Assembly: GCA_011523685.1 (NCBI GenBank)
Contig: WTGG01000023.1
Location: 214,682 to 278,681, forward strand
Length of the DNA stretch: 64,000 nt
Direction of reading: 5' to 3'
Source: Coxiellaceae bacterium
GTDB taxonomy: Bacteria; Pseudomonadota; Gammaproteobacteria; Coxiellales; Coxiellaceae
In this document: piece after piece, positions 46,026 through 56,733 of the stretch
How positions within the stretch are numbered: the first letter of the stretch is position 1
Layout: each line of letters starts with the position of its first letter
The notes under the pieces: generated by a model
The model's input: the letters and a program-made list of their open reading frames with translations, nothing else
Databases searched by the model: none
What the model was told of the DNA's origin: nothing
Position numbers and translations under genes: made by a program

Positions 46026-46946
46026 ATGAGTCATCAAAGAACCTTAAAGAATGTCATTCGTGCAACGGGTGTGGGTGTGCATACAGGAGAGAAAATTTAT
46101 CTCACTTTGAGGCCTGCGCCAATTAATTCAGGTGTTGTTTTTCGTCGCGTTGATTTAGATCCTGTGGTTGAAATTCCTGCCGCGGCTAAATATATCGGTG
46201 ATACAAGCTTGTCGACTTGCTTGATGAAAGATGGCCATAAGGTAGCGACAGTAGAACATTTATTGTCAGCTCTTGCTGGTGTTGGAATTGATAATGTTTA
46301 TATTGACTTAACGGCTCCTGAAGTCCCTATTATGGATGGTAGCTCTGCTCCTTTTGTGTTTTTGCTGCAGTCTGCAGGTATACAAGAGCAGTCTGCATTG
46401 AAAAAGTTCATTAAAGTTAAGCGTCGGGTAATGATTACGGATGGCGATAAGTCCGTTTCTATTTCCCCATACAGTGGTTTTAAGGTGTCATTCTCTATTC
46501 AATTTGATCATCCAGCATTTAATGATTCAAACCAGGAAGCGTGCTTGGATTTTTCTACTACTTCATACGTTAAAGAGGTGTCTAGAGCTAGGACATTTGG
46601 CTTTTTGTCGGATTATGAATACATTCGTAAAAATAATTTAGCATTAGGTGCTAGTTTGGATAATGCGATTGTTTTAGATGGATTTAAAGTGGTTAATCAG
46701 GATGGCTTGCGTTACCCCGATGAGTGTGTCAAGCATAAGATTCTTGATGTTGTAGGTGATTTGTACCTTTTGGGGTATCCAGTGATTGGCGCTTTTTCTG
46801 GTCATAAGTCTGGCCATGAGTTGAATCGACAGCTATTGGTTAAGTTGCTGCAACAAGAGGATGCTTGGGAGTTGGTTTCCTTTCCTGAGAAGCAAGAAAT
46901 GCCAATTAGTTTTTTGCCGGCTGTTGGGGCAGTTGCTGCTGTCTAA
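46026..46946 (+). CDS. lpxC: UDP-3-O-acyl-GlcNAc deacetylase
   Basis: Committed step of lipid A synthesis; zinc enzyme of 306 residues (E. coli 305). Zinc ligands are visible in [13 protein letters not shown] (His near 79) and [15 protein letters not shown] (His and Asp near 238-242); the catalytic base His lies in [38 protein letters not shown] is the typical start. Its 3' end abuts an opposite-strand gene with one base between. Confidence 0.97.
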   Translation: MSHQRTLKNVIRATGVGVHTGEKIYLTLRPAPINSGVVFRRVDLDPVVEIPAAAKYIGDTSLSTCLMKDGHKVATVEHLLSALAGVGIDNVYIDLTAPEVPIMDGSSAPFVFLLQSAGIQEQSALKKFIKVKRRVMITDGDKSVSISPYSGFKVSFSIQFDHPAFNDSNQEACLDFSTTSYVKEVSRARTFGFLSDYEYIRKNNLALGASLDNAIVLDGFKVVNQDGLRYPDECVKHKILDVVGDLYLLGYPVIGAFSGHKSGHELNRQLLVKLLQQEDAWELVSFPEKQEMPISFLPAVGAVAAV

Positions 46947-46947
46947 T

Positions 46948-47304
46948 TTATTTCTTTATGAGTCTTTTGGGTCGAATGGCAACAGTAATGTCATGAATGG
47001 CTAGTTCCATAGGGTTTTTTTGAAAGGCTTGCTTTAGTTGAGGTAGCTGGTAGCGCAGTAGTGTTGCATGTGTTGCTGTGTCAGTATGAATGATTAATGT
47101 GTTGTCTCGTAAATTCGCTACAGTATAGTAAGGATGTAGTGCATCTGGTAGGTTTTGAATAAGCAGATTATTTAATAACGCAATATGTCTCGCCTTATCT
47201 AAGAGCGTTTTTAAAGGCCCCTGATGAATGAAAGTATCAACAGTAATTGGGTCAGTGCGATCGTTGCGTGAAATTTTAGTTTTATCAGTTTGCATAGGCA
47301 TCAT
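46948..47304 (-). CDS. DUF721/DciA-like protein
   Basis: 118 residues. LLNNLLIQNLPDALHPYYTVANLRDNTLIIHTDTATHATLLRYQLPQL matches the DUF721 fold, a KH-like domain found in DciA, the DnaB helicase loader of many bacteria. The position between lpxC and secA is common for this family in Gammaproteobacteria. Function as the replicative helicase loader is an inference. Three ATG codons (47304, 47301, 47295) could start it, and no clear ribosome-binding site separates them. Confidence 0.8.
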   Translation of the reverse strand: MMPMQTDKTKISRNDRTDPITVDTFIHQGPLKTLLDKARHIALLNNLLIQNLPDALHPYYTVANLRDNTLIIHTDTATHATLLRYQLPQLKQAFQKNPMELAIHDITVAIRPKRLIKK

Positions 47305-47352
47305 TCTATGAGAAAATCACTTTCCTAACCAGTACAATTATGGCGTAAAACA

Positions 47353-50088
47353 GTGAAAATATTGAAAAGAATTTTAGGTACAAGGAATCAACGAGCAATT
47401 CGCGGGTATATGAAAACCGTGTCTAAAATTAATGCTCAAGAAGACCAGCTGACCAGTTTGAGCGATGATCAATTACGTCATAAGACCGAAGAGTTTAAAG
47501 AGCGCCTTGGAAGTGGTCAATCTTTGGATGATATTTTAGTTGAAGCTTTTGCAGTTGTTAGAGAGGCAAGTCGAAGAGCAATTGGATTGCGTCATTTCGA
47601 CGTGCAGTGTGTGGGTGGTATGGTGTTGCATTATGGTAAAGTCGCCGAGATGCGAACAGGCGAGGGTAAAACATTAGTTGCTACTTTGCCAGCATACTTG
47701 AATGCCTTGAAAGGCAAGGGTGTGCATATTATCACGGTGAATGATTACTTAGCACAACGTGATGCGGATTGGATGAGGCCAGTTTTTGAATATCTTGGGA
47801 TGACGGTGGGTGTTAATTTATCAGGCATGGCCCATGATGAGAAGCAAAAAGCTTATGCTTGTGATATTACCTATGGAACTAATAATGAGTTTGGTTTTGA
47901 TTACTTACGTGACAATATGGTCTTTGAATTTGAGCAGCGAGTTCAGCGACCTTTATTTTATTGTGTCATTGATGAGGTGGATTCAATATTAATTGATGAA
48001 GCAAGAACACCGCTGATTATTTCAGGTCAGGCAGATCAGTCATCAGAGTTATATGGAAAAATTGATAAGCTTATTCCAGGGCTAAAACAGCAGAAAGTGG
48101 ATGAGGGCGTAGAAGAGGAAGATATAGCCGATGAAGATCGGGGTGACTATACGCTCGATGAGAAAAATCGTGTCGCTATATTAACTGATCAAGGTCATCA
48201 GGAAATAGAAAGGCGGTTAGTTGATAGCGGAATATTGAATGAAGGTGATAGCCTTTATGATTTAAAGAATATTACTATAATGCACTATGTTAATGCGGCC
48301 TTGAAAGCGCATACTTTATTTCAGCGTGATGTGCATTATGTCGTTAAAGATGATCAGGTTATTATTGTCGATGAGCATACGGGTCGTTTGATGGATGGTC
48401 GACGTTGGTCTGATGGCTTGCATCAAGCTGTAGAGTCTAAGGAAGGCGTTCAGGTTCAGCTTGAAAATCAAACCTTGGCAACTATTACGTTTCAAAATTA
48501 CTTTAGGCTTTACGAAAAACTATCGGGTATGACGGGGACTGCGGATACAGAAGCGTTTGAGCTAAGAAAGATTTATGGTTTAGAAGTATTGGTTATTCCC
48601 ACGAACAAACCAATGATCCGTCAAGATAAGGCTGATCAAGTATTTTTAACACAGAAAGAAAAGTTCGAGGCTATGTTGACATCAATACAGGAAGCTTCGG
48701 CGCGTCAACAACCGGTGTTAGTTGGGACAGCTTCGATTGAAAGTTCAGAAATTTTATCACACTTCTTAAAACAGGCAGGCGTTAATCATGAAGTCCTAAA
48801 TGCTAAGCAACATGAAAGAGAAGCTCATATCATTGCAAATGCAGGACTTCCAGGTGCGGTGACTATCGCAACGAATATGGCAGGGCGTGGTACTGATATT
48901 GTGCTTGGCGGTAACCTAGAATCTGAACTAGAAGCATTAGAGAATCCAACTGAAGAAGCAGTGTCTGCGGTCAAAGCTCAATGGCAGGCTCGTCATGATC
49001 AAGTATTGGAATCAGGTGGCTTGCATGTTTTAGGTGCTGAGCGACATGAGTCTCGCCGAATTGATAATCAATTACGAGGTCGTTCTGGGCGTCAGGGTGA
49101 TGCAGGTTCATCTCAGTTTTATTTGTCCATGGAAGATAATCTGTTAAGAATTTTTGCTGCATCGCGTATGTCGAATATGATGAGAAAGCTCGGAGTGAAG
49201 GAGGGCGATGTTATTGAGCACCCATGGATTAATAGTGCTATTGAAAAAGCCCAGCGTCGTGTTGAAGGAATGAACTTTGATGTTAGAAAGCAATTGTTAG
49301 AATATGATGACGTGGCTAATGATCAGCGTAAGGTAATTTATAATCAAAGGCATCGCTTGTTGGAGCGTGATGATATATCACAATCAGTTAAGGAGATACG
49401 AGAAGAGGTTATTGAAGATTTAGTTGCTTCTCATCTTCCTTCGGATATGCTGGAAGAGCAGTGGGATGTTGTTGGTTTGGAGCAGCAGATATCACAAGAC
49501 TTTGGTCTTAAAGTATCTATTAGGAATTGGTTGGCTGAAGATGATCAGCTGAATGCGGATAATTTATCAGAGAAATTGGTAGCACACTTAGAAGAGAGTT
49601 ATCAGAAGAAAGAAGCATCCTTTGAAGATGGGATGCTGCGTAAGGTTGAAAAGGCAGTGATGTTACAGTTATTAGATACTGCCTGGAAAGATCACTTGGC
49701 AGCAATGGATCAATTGCGTCGAGGGATTCATTTACGAGGCTATGCCCAGAAAAATCCGACTCAAGAGTTTAAGCGTGAATCGTTTGAAATGTTCAAAGAA
49801 ATGATGGATGCATTGAAATATGATTTTATTGCAACCCTTGCAAAGGTGGAAGTGCAGGTTGAAGATGAGTCTTTAATGTCTCAGCCTGAGCCTGAAATGA
49901 CTTTTCATCATCAGGAAAGTAATAGTTTAGCTTCTGAAACGCCAATTGCATCTGCGGTTGCTAGTGATGGGGTAGCTGATGCTCAGGAATCTTTTGTTCG
50001 AGCTCAGCCAAAAGTTGGGCGTAACGAGCCTTGCCCATGTGGATCGGGTAAAAAGTACAAGCAATGCTGCGGTAGAATAGGTGTTTAA
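47353..50088 (+). CDS. secA: Preprotein translocase ATPase SecA
   Basis: 911 residues, close to E. coli SecA (901). Walker [18 protein letters not shown] near residue 102, Walker [22 protein letters not shown] near 208, [15 protein letters not shown] near 505, and [30 protein letters not shown] motif VI region. The C-terminal zinc finger [17 protein letters not shown], which binds SecB and phospholipid, is complete. GTG start. Its last codons overlap the Nudix gene by 8 bp. Confidence 0.98.
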   Translation: MKILKRILGTRNQRAIRGYMKTVSKINAQEDQLTSLSDDQLRHKTEEFKERLGSGQSLDDILVEAFAVVREASRRAIGLRHFDVQCVGGMVLHYGKVAEMRTGEGKTLVATLPAYLNALKGKGVHIITVNDYLAQRDADWMRPVFEYLGMTVGVNLSGMAHDEKQKAYACDITYGTNNEFGFDYLRDNMVFEFEQRVQRPLFYCVIDEVDSILIDEARTPLIISGQADQSSELYGKIDKLIPGLKQQKVDEGVEEEDIADEDRGDYTLDEKNRVAILTDQGHQEIERRLVDSGILNEGDSLYDLKNITIMHYVNAALKAHTLFQRDVHYVVKDDQVIIVDEHTGRLMDGRRWSDGLHQAVESKEGVQVQLENQTLATITFQNYFRLYEKLSGMTGTADTEAFELRKIYGLEVLVIPTNKPMIRQDKADQVFLTQKEKFEAMLTSIQEASARQQPVLVGTASIESSEILSHFLKQAGVNHEVLNAKQHEREAHIIANAGLPGAVTIATNMAGRGTDIVLGGNLESELEALENPTEEAVSAVKAQWQARHDQVLESGGLHVLGAERHESRRIDNQLRGRSGRQGDAGSSQFYLSMEDNLLRIFAASRMSNMMRKLGVKEGDVIEHPWINSAIEKAQRRVEGMNFDVRKQLLEYDDVANDQRKVIYNQRHRLLERDDISQSVKEIREEVIEDLVASHLPSDMLEEQWDVVGLEQQISQDFGLKVSIRNWLAEDDQLNADNLSEKLVAHLEESYQKKEASFEDGMLRKVEKAVMLQLLDTAWKDHLAAMDQLRRGIHLRGYAQKNPTQEFKRESFEMFKEMMDALKYDFIATLAKVEVQVEDESLMSQPEPEMTFHHQESNSLASETPIASAVASDGVADAQESFVRAQPKVGRNEPCPCGSGKKYKQCCGRIGV

Positions 50089-50479
50089 TTCGCCATTAAT
50101 AACTGTTGCTATTGGGGTTATTCGCATTGATGATACCGTATTGTTAACGCAGCGTCGAACAAATGCAGATTGTCCAAATAGATGGGAGTTTCCAGGTGGA
50201 AAAGTTCATGCTGATGAAACCGTTCAGGCTGGATTGAATCGTGAGTTATATGAAGAGATTGGTATTGTTGTTGAGCAATATTCCCCTTTGATTCAGTTTG
50301 GTCATCAATACTCGCACGGATTTGTTCGTGGCTATGTTTATTTAATCGATGATTATACAGGGACTCCTCATCCTGTTGAGGGGCAGGCTATGCAATGGGT
50401 GAGTCGGCATGATTTGCATGAATTCAAAATGCTTGATGCTAATCATATTATTTTTCAGAAAATTTTCTCTGAATCCTAG
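50081..50479 (+). CDS. mutT: MutT-type Nudix hydrolase
   Basis: 132 residues. The Nudix box [24 protein letters not shown] (about 39-62) fits G-x5-E-x7-R-E-x-x-E-E-x-G exactly. [18 protein letters not shown] and [10 protein letters not shown] are as in MutT, which removes 8-oxo-dGTP from the nucleotide pool, and secA-mutT adjacency is found in E. coli. GTG start within the secA end. Confidence 0.9.
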   Translation: MFNSPLITVAIGVIRIDDTVLLTQRRTNADCPNRWEFPGGKVHADETVQAGLNRELYEEIGIVVEQYSPLIQFGHQYSHGFVRGYVYLIDDYTGTPHPVEGQAMQWVSRHDLHEFKMLDANHIIFQKIFSES

Positions 50480-50584
50480 AGTGATCTATATTAATCCTTT
50501 TTAATTTTAAAATTTTGTGTGAAATGAATATGGTTTAAATGAATCATAGTCAAGCTGTTTTGTATTATTTTTTTGGAGGGTGTT

Positions 50585-52006
50585 ATGCCTCAGGTAGAAT
50601 CAAGACATGAGAAGTTCATGGATGAAATGATGGTGGAGTTTTCTCATTATAATAGAAAGATTCTGGCTGAATCACTCTCTTATGTTAGTAAAACGAATGC
50701 TTATCGTAAGTATTTAAAAATATGTGAAGGAGAACCGTTGGGTCGGTTCTTGGGGGATGGTGGATTTAGTTGGGTTGAGACCGATGGTACTGTGGCATTT
50801 AAAATAATTCCTACAGGTGTTGATAGATTTAGGCGTGATATTTCTATTGAAGATTATTCGGAAATGATCAGTCTAGAAATATCTCGATTAAAGAAATTAG
50901 GAGAGTATGATAAGAGCGAAAAAACTAATAACACAGATATTGATGCTCTTAGGCAGGGTGGTTTTTCAGTAATTAGTATGAAGAGTGCATTCTCAGGGGA
51001 GGTTATGCGTTATTCTGCACATAACGATTTGTATAATTTTCTATAATTTTTGAAGCATAAAAATAACATAATTTATAATCTAGCCTTCATGTCTCAGGTT
51101 GGTCATGTGGTTGAGTCGATTGTATCGGTTAAGATGAGAGTTCATGCTAAAGGCTTTTGTCATGGCGATATTAAGCCTAAGAATATTTTAATAGCATTTA
51201 ATGGTTGTGACTTTTTTCATAAGCCAGTGTTTCAAGTAAAGTTATATGATTGGGCTGATGGAAACCAGAGCACAAGTGGTTACTTTGTGTTAGAGCAGGA
51301 TGGAATTAATTTGGCTCAATTGGCACGTCAATATAAAGAGTATTCTCAAGATCATCTGTATAGGATTGCGCAAGATGTTTTTTCCTTTATCGGTCTTATT
51401 GTTAATGATATGGGTTTTTTAATGGAAGTGGATTTTGTTAAAGAGAGGTTAAAATATCAATCATATTATTTTAATAGATTTGTCACGCAGATAAGGTCTG
51501 CACGCTACTTAAAAGATCAATTGGGCTGATGGGTGGGTCCGAGCTTTGTCGATTTGTATGCAATGCATGATAGTGTTTCTGATCAATCGCTAGAACCGTT
51601 TGAAGTAAGAAATATTTATTCTGTTCTAAAGAAATTTGATGAAATATCATTAGTTAGTAAGCCTCGGAAAGAGGAATATGAATTGTTTGTGATCTACTGT
51701 TTGTTAAGTTTTATGCTGGTCAATATAGTTGAATCTAATTTTATTCTTAAAGGTTTGTGTTTAGAAGAGTGCTTTGATCCAGTTAAGGTAGATTAAACAA
51801 AAAAAGTGGTTCATGGCATTGTGCTTCATGAATATTTATGCAGACATCATCACTCTTGTTTTAATATATATCATTCGAAATCAGGTTCTAGAAGAGCTGC
51901 TCAGTTAACTGAAGATATTGAGTCGTTGATAACTGTTGATGGTGTTGTGCATCGGGTTAGAGGTGAGGTTATGTTTGGTAAGGGTGTAGTAGATCAGGAT
52001 CCTTGA
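50585..52006 (+). pseudogene. Protein-kinase-like gene interrupted by three in-frame stops
   Basis: One continuous 474-codon reading frame starts at ATG 50585 (GGAGGG 4-5 bp upstream) but contains TAA at 51044-51046 (codon 154), TGA at 51527-51529 (codon 315) and TAA at 51794-51796 (codon 404) before its final TGA. The frame never shifts. Kinase hallmarks are spread on both sides of the first stop: glycine loop GDGGFSWV (57-64), VAFK with Lys73, a possible helix-C Glu98, then catalytic loop HGDIKPKN (193-200) and YDWAD in place of DFG (222-224). Codons 225-473 match nothing I recognise. Together this is a eukaryote-like Ser/Thr kinase fold, possibly a former secreted effector. No piece on its own could be an active kinase. 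Neighbours mutT and zapD are unrelated housekeeping genes. Confidence 0.8.
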
Positions 52007-52074
52007 AAACAGTGCTCAGTGAAAACTTTAGTTTAATAGAGTCTTCATTAAATGGAGGATTCCGATAGTTGGTG

Positions 52075-52890
52075 CTAGACCTTGCATAATGCAATCGATG
52101 CATTTATGTTCTTGTTGTAAGGGTGGGGACGTAAGTTGAATTCTGTGATTTGCATTAATCGAATCGCAATACGATGCTTTCCGATACTAAACTCTGGATA
52201 GGCTTGAAGATTATTGGGTATGCTGAGTCTAATCAGATCGCAGGCTGTATTATCAGGAAATGTGTATTGATAAAACCCTGCGTGAAATTCAGTAGATTGG
52301 AAAGGTGATGAATTTCTGGTTAATATCATGATTTGTGATACGATCTCGCTGACTATTTGTAGTTCAGAACTCCACTCGTTTAATTGCTTCGTTATTTTTT
52401 CTAACGGTTGATTAAACCATAAATCAAACATAGGAATTTTGTCTCGGCAAAGGCCACTAGGATGTATCGCATTACTTTTAATTTGTGAGATAAGTTCGTT
52501 GTGTTTGAGTGATTCACCAATTTTACTGTGTTGACCAAGTAGGTAGTGAATATTTTTGTCGAGCTCACCAAGAAGACGATTAAGTTTGAGTGTGTCAACT
52601 TGAGGGAAGGTTTGTAGTTGTGCCAGTGTTGAGGTTAATTGAGTTAATGTATGTGTAAGTTTTGTTTTAAGATCAGGTCGATCAATGGTGTAGAGAATTC
52701 TGATTAAGTGCTGTACGGCTTCAAGAATGTTATTTTTGGAGTCAGCATGCATTTGTCTGTTGAATTCATTAAATAATAATTCTAAATGTAGAAATAAACG
52801 TAAAGATTCATTAAGTGGTTGCTCATACGTGAGTGTGCTTACGGTATGTTCGTTGGTTGTCTTATGTTGTTCAAGTAAACGTGTATTCAT
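52075..52890 (-). CDS. zapD: Cell division protein ZapD (FtsZ bundling)
   Basis: 271 residues with ATG at 52890 (a GTG at 52902 is possible). TYEQPLNESLRLFLHLELLFNEF matches the ZapD N-terminus, SGLCRDKIPMFDLWFNQP the middle domain, and FHAGFYQYTFP with IGKHRIAIRLMQI the C-terminal beta domain. ZapD cross-links FtsZ protofilaments through the FtsZ C-terminal peptide. Placement downstream of coaE is the usual gammaproteobacterial order, but here 275 bp without any recognisable gene separate them. Confidence 0.92.
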   Translation of the reverse strand: MNTRLLEQHKTTNEHTVSTLTYEQPLNESLRLFLHLELLFNEFNRQMHADSKNNILEAVQHLIRILYTIDRPDLKTKLTHTLTQLTSTLAQLQTFPQVDTLKLNRLLGELDKNIHYLLGQHSKIGESLKHNELISQIKSNAIHPSGLCRDKIPMFDLWFNQPLEKITKQLNEWSSELQIVSEIVSQIMILTRNSSPFQSTEFHAGFYQYTFPDNTACDLIRLSIPNNLQAYPEFSIGKHRIAIRLMQITEFNLRPHPYNKNINASIALCKV

Positions 52891-53165
52891 TCTTATTCGC
52901 ACACTATGGTTGGTGTTATCGATATTACCATATGAACAATGATAGTGAATAATGTTTAGGGTTATATTATCTATAGGGCATATTTTAATTCACAATGTAA
53001 CAGATTAGACAAAATAATACACTATTGTTGCCTGAATCTAATGCGGCAATCATAGGTTGAGTAAGGTCATATCAATGATTTGTAATAAAAAGTTAATTGA
53101 TTTATGACTTGATTGAAATAGGAGTGTCTAGGGAGGGGGTGAGCCTTATGGCTTTTGAGCTGTGT

Positions 53166-53759
53166 TTATGAGGATTGAGATAGGTAGCTTTGATGTAGTG
53201 ATTGTAGCTTGTGATGCAAGTCAGTAAGCGTGCCATTATTAATAATAATGTCGTCAGCTATAGCTATTCGTTCAGATCGTGTGGCTTGTTGCTGTAGAAT
53301 CATAATAACTTTGTCGCGTTCAATATTGTCACGCTTGCAGGTTCGTTGTATCTGGAGTTCTTGTGTGCAGTCAATTAGTAGTACTCTATCAAGAAAGGTG
53401 ATCCCTGTGGATTCGGCAAGTAGAGGGATGCTGACGATAATATAAGGTCCAGTAGAAATAGATATTTGATCGGTGATTATTTTGCGAATTTGAGGGTGAA
53501 GTAATTCTTCAAGCCATTGTTTTTCGTTTGGTTGGTTGAAAATCGTGTCTCGAATTATTTTTCGGTTGAGGTCTCCATTTGCCAGTAATATTGATGGTCC
53601 ATAATGTGATAAGATGTCGTCATAGGATTTCGTACCTTGGCTTGTAATTTGATAAGCAATGCGATCAGCGTCAATGATGGTGATGCCAAGAGAGGAAAAG
53701 AAGTTGCTGGCTGCAGATTTCCCAGACCCTATCCCCCCTGTAAGTCCAATAGTAAGCAT
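53166..53759 (-). CDS. coaE: Dephospho-CoA kinase
   Basis: Final step of coenzyme A synthesis, 197 residues. P-loop GLTGGIGSGKSAASNFF at residues 5-21, IDADRIAYQIT near 33, HPQIRKII, and IVSIPLLAESTG near 110. The ATG at 53759 has GAGAG 4-5 bp upstream; an ATG at 53771 lacks one. In many relatives pilD lies between pilC and coaE; here a 113-bp gap replaces it. Confidence 0.95.
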   Translation of the reverse strand: MLTIGLTGGIGSGKSAASNFFSSLGITIIDADRIAYQITSQGTKSYDDILSHYGPSILLANGDLNRKIIRDTIFNQPNEKQWLEELLHPQIRKIITDQISISTGPYIIVSIPLLAESTGITFLDRVLLIDCTQELQIQRTCKRDNIERDKVIMILQQQATRSERIAIADDIIINNGTLTDLHHKLQSLHQSYLSQSS

Positions 53760-53872
53760 TGTGTCTCTCATGTTTTTGCTTGTTAATTCTGTAGTTAATT
53801 CAGAAAGTGAAAGTGTAATAATACAGTGTATTATAAGTAATGTCAGCGTTCTATTGTCTAAGGTGTGGTTTC

Positions 53873-55075
53873 TTATATGATACTTCCCATGCTGAATAAT
53901 GGTAGGTAGATTGCCATGATCACTGATCCTATTATAATAGCTAAAAAAATTATAATAGTTGGTTCAATGAATTGTTGATATTTTTCAATGGTCATTAATA
54001 AATCTTTTTGAAGGCGTAAGCCTAACTCTTGTAACACTATATGCTGGTTATCAGAATGATAAGATGCGGTTATGATCGAAATACTATGAGAAGAAAATAA
54101 ATGTGATTCTCGAAGAGCATCGGGTAGAGATTTTCCTTGTTGAATTAGCTCGATGGTGTGATTGATTTTATTAATAATGAGGATGTTATGAGTGGACTTC
54201 AGGCATATTTTTAAGGCTTGGTGGAGAACAATATTTTGTGAAAGCAGGTGCCCTAATAATATCAATAACATGGATTCATGCTGCATAGGAATAAGTGTAT
54301 TTAAAATAGGTAAAGATGAGGTCAGTTTATAATAAAAAAATTTAATGGTATTGCTATTTTTATGGGTTATCTTATAAGTAAGGTATGTCACTATCAATAT
54401 TAAAAAAAAATAGGGTGAAATGATTCTTGTATAATGAGAGGCTAGCATAATGTATCGAGTAAATGGAGGGATTTCTTGATTGAACGAGCTAAATAATTCT
54501 GAAAATTTAGGAAGGATTGTTGATAATAAAACATAACTAATGATGATTGAAGAAGATAGCAAGAATAATGGATATCTTAGAGAGCTTGATATTTTTTTAT
54601 TGAGTTCACTTTTTATGGAGATCTGAGATTTTAAAAGCTGTAGGGAGTGACTAAGTGAATTCGATTGTTCTCCAGCTTCGATAGTTGAGCAGTATGTAGT
54701 GTTGAAATATTCTCTATGACGAGATAATGATAGGGTGAAAGTTTTTCCATGGCTGATATCACTAATGATATTATGAATTATTTTCTTAAAGGTGTCGGGT
54801 TGTTTTTTTGAGTATATAACTCTTAAAGCATCTAAGAGTGGTATTTTTGAATCTACAAGTCTTGATAATTGATCGGTAAATTGTCGTGTAAAATCTTTGG
54901 CATACTTTTTTTCTGAATAAGGTGTGAAATAAATAGTTATTGAGTATTTGATTAAGGTATATCTTGAGTGCTTAAATGACTTTAATTGTGAAATGTGACT
55001 TTCTATTGGAGATGTAAGAGTAGAGGGTCTGCCTTGGTCATTTAAATAGTAATATCTAATTCCTATCGTTAGCAT
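53873..55075 (-). CDS. pilC: Type IV pilus / type II secretion inner-membrane platform protein PilC
   Basis: 400 residues. Two GspF domains, each with cytoplasmic helices and a hydrophobic end: DFTRQFTDQLSRLVDSKIPLLDALRV (about 62-87) and ESMLLILLGHLLSQNIVLHQALKI (about 263-286). Membrane segments at about 165-190, 217-235 and 370-395. GEQSNSLSHSLQLL is the conserved GE-x-SG-x-L-like turn, here GEQSNSL. Strongly Ile, Ser, Lys and Asn-rich, reflecting A+T-rich codons. It overlaps pilB by 7 bp. Confidence 0.9.
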   Translation of the reverse strand: MLTIGIRYYYLNDQGRPSTLTSPIESHISQLKSFKHSRYTLIKYSITIYFTPYSEKKYAKDFTRQFTDQLSRLVDSKIPLLDALRVIYSKKQPDTFKKIIHNIISDISHGKTFTLSLSRHREYFNTTYCSTIEAGEQSNSLSHSLQLLKSQISIKSELNKKISSSLRYPLFLLSSSIIISYVLLSTILPKFSELFSSFNQEIPPFTRYIMLASHYTRIISPYFFLILIVTYLTYKITHKNSNTIKFFYYKLTSSLPILNTLIPMQHESMLLILLGHLLSQNIVLHQALKICLKSTHNILIINKINHTIELIQQGKSLPDALRESHLFSSHSISIITASYHSDNQHIVLQELGLRLQKDLLMTIEKYQQFIEPTIIIFLAIIIGSVIMAIYLPLFSMGSII

Positions 55076-56733
55076 AATATTTTCTTGTTCGAGGATTTAG
55101 GAATGTTTTGTTTTGCAGATTCTAAAGTGGTTTGATATGAAGCTATTTTATCTAATACAGCATCCCATAGAGTTGGAATCTCGTGTATTTTTAAATAATT
55201 ATGTAGTGAATCGTAAGGGTCGTCCATTAATAATATTTTTTTAACCTCATCTGTTATAGATAAAACTTCAAGAACTGGCAATCTTCCATGGTATCCTTTA
55301 GTGCAATAATGGCAGTTTAGTAGGTGGTTATTTTTATTATATTTATTTTTTATCGAAGTGTATGTTTTATAATTAATGGCTTCTTTTTTATTGCAATGTG
55401 GGCAAATTTTTTTTACTAATCTTTGTGCTATTATCAGTGATAATGAGCTCGATAAATTATATGGCTCGGTTCCCATATTGATAAGTCTTGTTATGGATTC
55501 GATGGAATTATTGGAATGTAAAGTTGAAAAAACCAAATGCCCAGTCTGCGATGCTTGAATTGCCATTGCGGCAGTTTCCCTATCTCTAATTTCTCCGATC
55601 ATGATGATGTCGGGGTCTTGTCTCAATATGGATTTAAGTGCCGTGTTAAAAGTTAAGTTAATATCATTTTGTATGTTTATTTGATGTATATAGTCCATGG
55701 TTATTTCGATCGGGTTTTCGATGGTGATAATGTTTTTTCTAGTATCGTTTATCGTATTGATAAGTGTGTAAAGAGTCTGTGTCTTTCCACTGCCAGTTGG
55801 TCCGGTAATTAGGATTAATCCTTGAGGCTTGTTAATTGCGGTTGTTATTACCTTATAGTGAGAAGGGCTTAAGTCAAGATCGCTGATTGGAATTGCTGAT
55901 TGATTCGAATTTAATAACCGGATAACAGCCTTTTCACCATGAAAGCTTGGGCATATGCTGATCCTACAATCTCTATGGTGACCGTAACATGAAATAAAAA
56001 TAAATCTTCCATCTTGGGGGCGTCTGGTTTCGCTGATGTCTAGGTTTGATAGTATTTTTAATCGGCTGATAATGGATTTTAAGTGAATGATGGATATCTG
56101 AGTTATTGTAATAAGTTCTCCATCAATTCGTAGTCTAATAAAAATGTGTTGTTTGTCAGGGTGGATGTGGATATCTGATGATGATTTAATAATTGCATCT
56201 GTAATCACGTGATCAACAAGATCAATGACGTTTGAATTTATTTTTGATTCGTTTGATTTGTATTTAGTGTAGGTTATTTGTGAAATAAAGTTATTTATAA
56301 TAGTTATTATAGATTTCTGTGTGCTGATGACAATAGAGATTTTCTTTTGATTTATTTTTGAATATGTTTTTATTAATTGTATTTGATAAATCGAGTAACA
56401 GGCAACGGTTAATGATTGGTTTTTTTTTGATATAGGTAATATAAATTGGGTGTGGGTTAGTTCTTCTGGAAGCTCTTTAATAATACTTTCTGATACTGTG
56501 TTTGTTATTGTTTTCACAAAAGTATACGAACTGTATTTTGAAATTTCCTCACCAATGGTTTCAGGATTTATATGAATTTTCTCTATAAGTTTCGTGGTAA
56601 TATCGATATCTTTGATTCCTGTAGTTTTGTTTAGTGATATTTTTTCTTCATGAGTTATGATTTGTTCTTTGTATAATAAATCGATTGTTTTTATATTGCA
56701 TTCATATATAGAATGCTTGTTAGACATAACCAT
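55069..56733 (-). CDS. pilB: Type IV pilus assembly ATPase PilB
   Basis: 554 residues, hexameric extension motor. Walker A GPTGSGKTQTLYTLI near residue 303, Asp box ENPIEITMDYIHQINI, Walker B RQDPDIIMIGEIRDRETA near 365, His box GHLVFSTLHSN, and a tetracysteine zinc site CPHC...CHYC near 440-465. The N-terminal MshEN-like domain is diverged. The ATG at 56733, with GGAGG and GGGG upstream, is preferred; it overlaps the end of pilA by 14 bp. Confidence 0.92.
   Translation of the reverse strand: MVMSNKHSIYECNIKTIDLLYKEQIITHEEKISLNKTTGIKDIDITTKLIEKIHINPETIGEEISKYSSYTFVKTITNTVSESIIKELPEELTHTQFILPISKKNQSLTVACYSIYQIQLIKTYSKINQKKISIVISTQKSIITIINNFISQITYTKYKSNESKINSNVIDLVDHVITDAIIKSSSDIHIHPDKQHIFIRLRIDGELITITQISIIHLKSIISRLKILSNLDISETRRPQDGRFIFISCYGHHRDCRISICPSFHGEKAVIRLLNSNQSAIPISDLDLSPSHYKVITTAINKPQGLILITGPTGSGKTQTLYTLINTINDTRKNIITIENPIEITMDYIHQINIQNDINLTFNTALKSILRQDPDIIMIGEIRDRETAAMAIQASQTGHLVFSTLHSNNSIESITRLINMGTEPYNLSSSLSLIIAQRLVKKICPHCNKKEAINYKTYTSIKNKYNKNNHLLNCHYCTKGYHGRLPVLEVLSITDEVKKILLMDDPYDSLHNYLKIHEIPTLWDAVLDKIASYQTTLESAKQNIPKSSNKKILC

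Noticed and set aside
51527..51529. TGA in the kinase frame read as selenocysteine or recoded tryptophan
   Set aside because: The same frame also has two internal TAA codons, and clear housekeeping genes here end in TGA. No selenocysteine element was seen. Gene decay is simpler.
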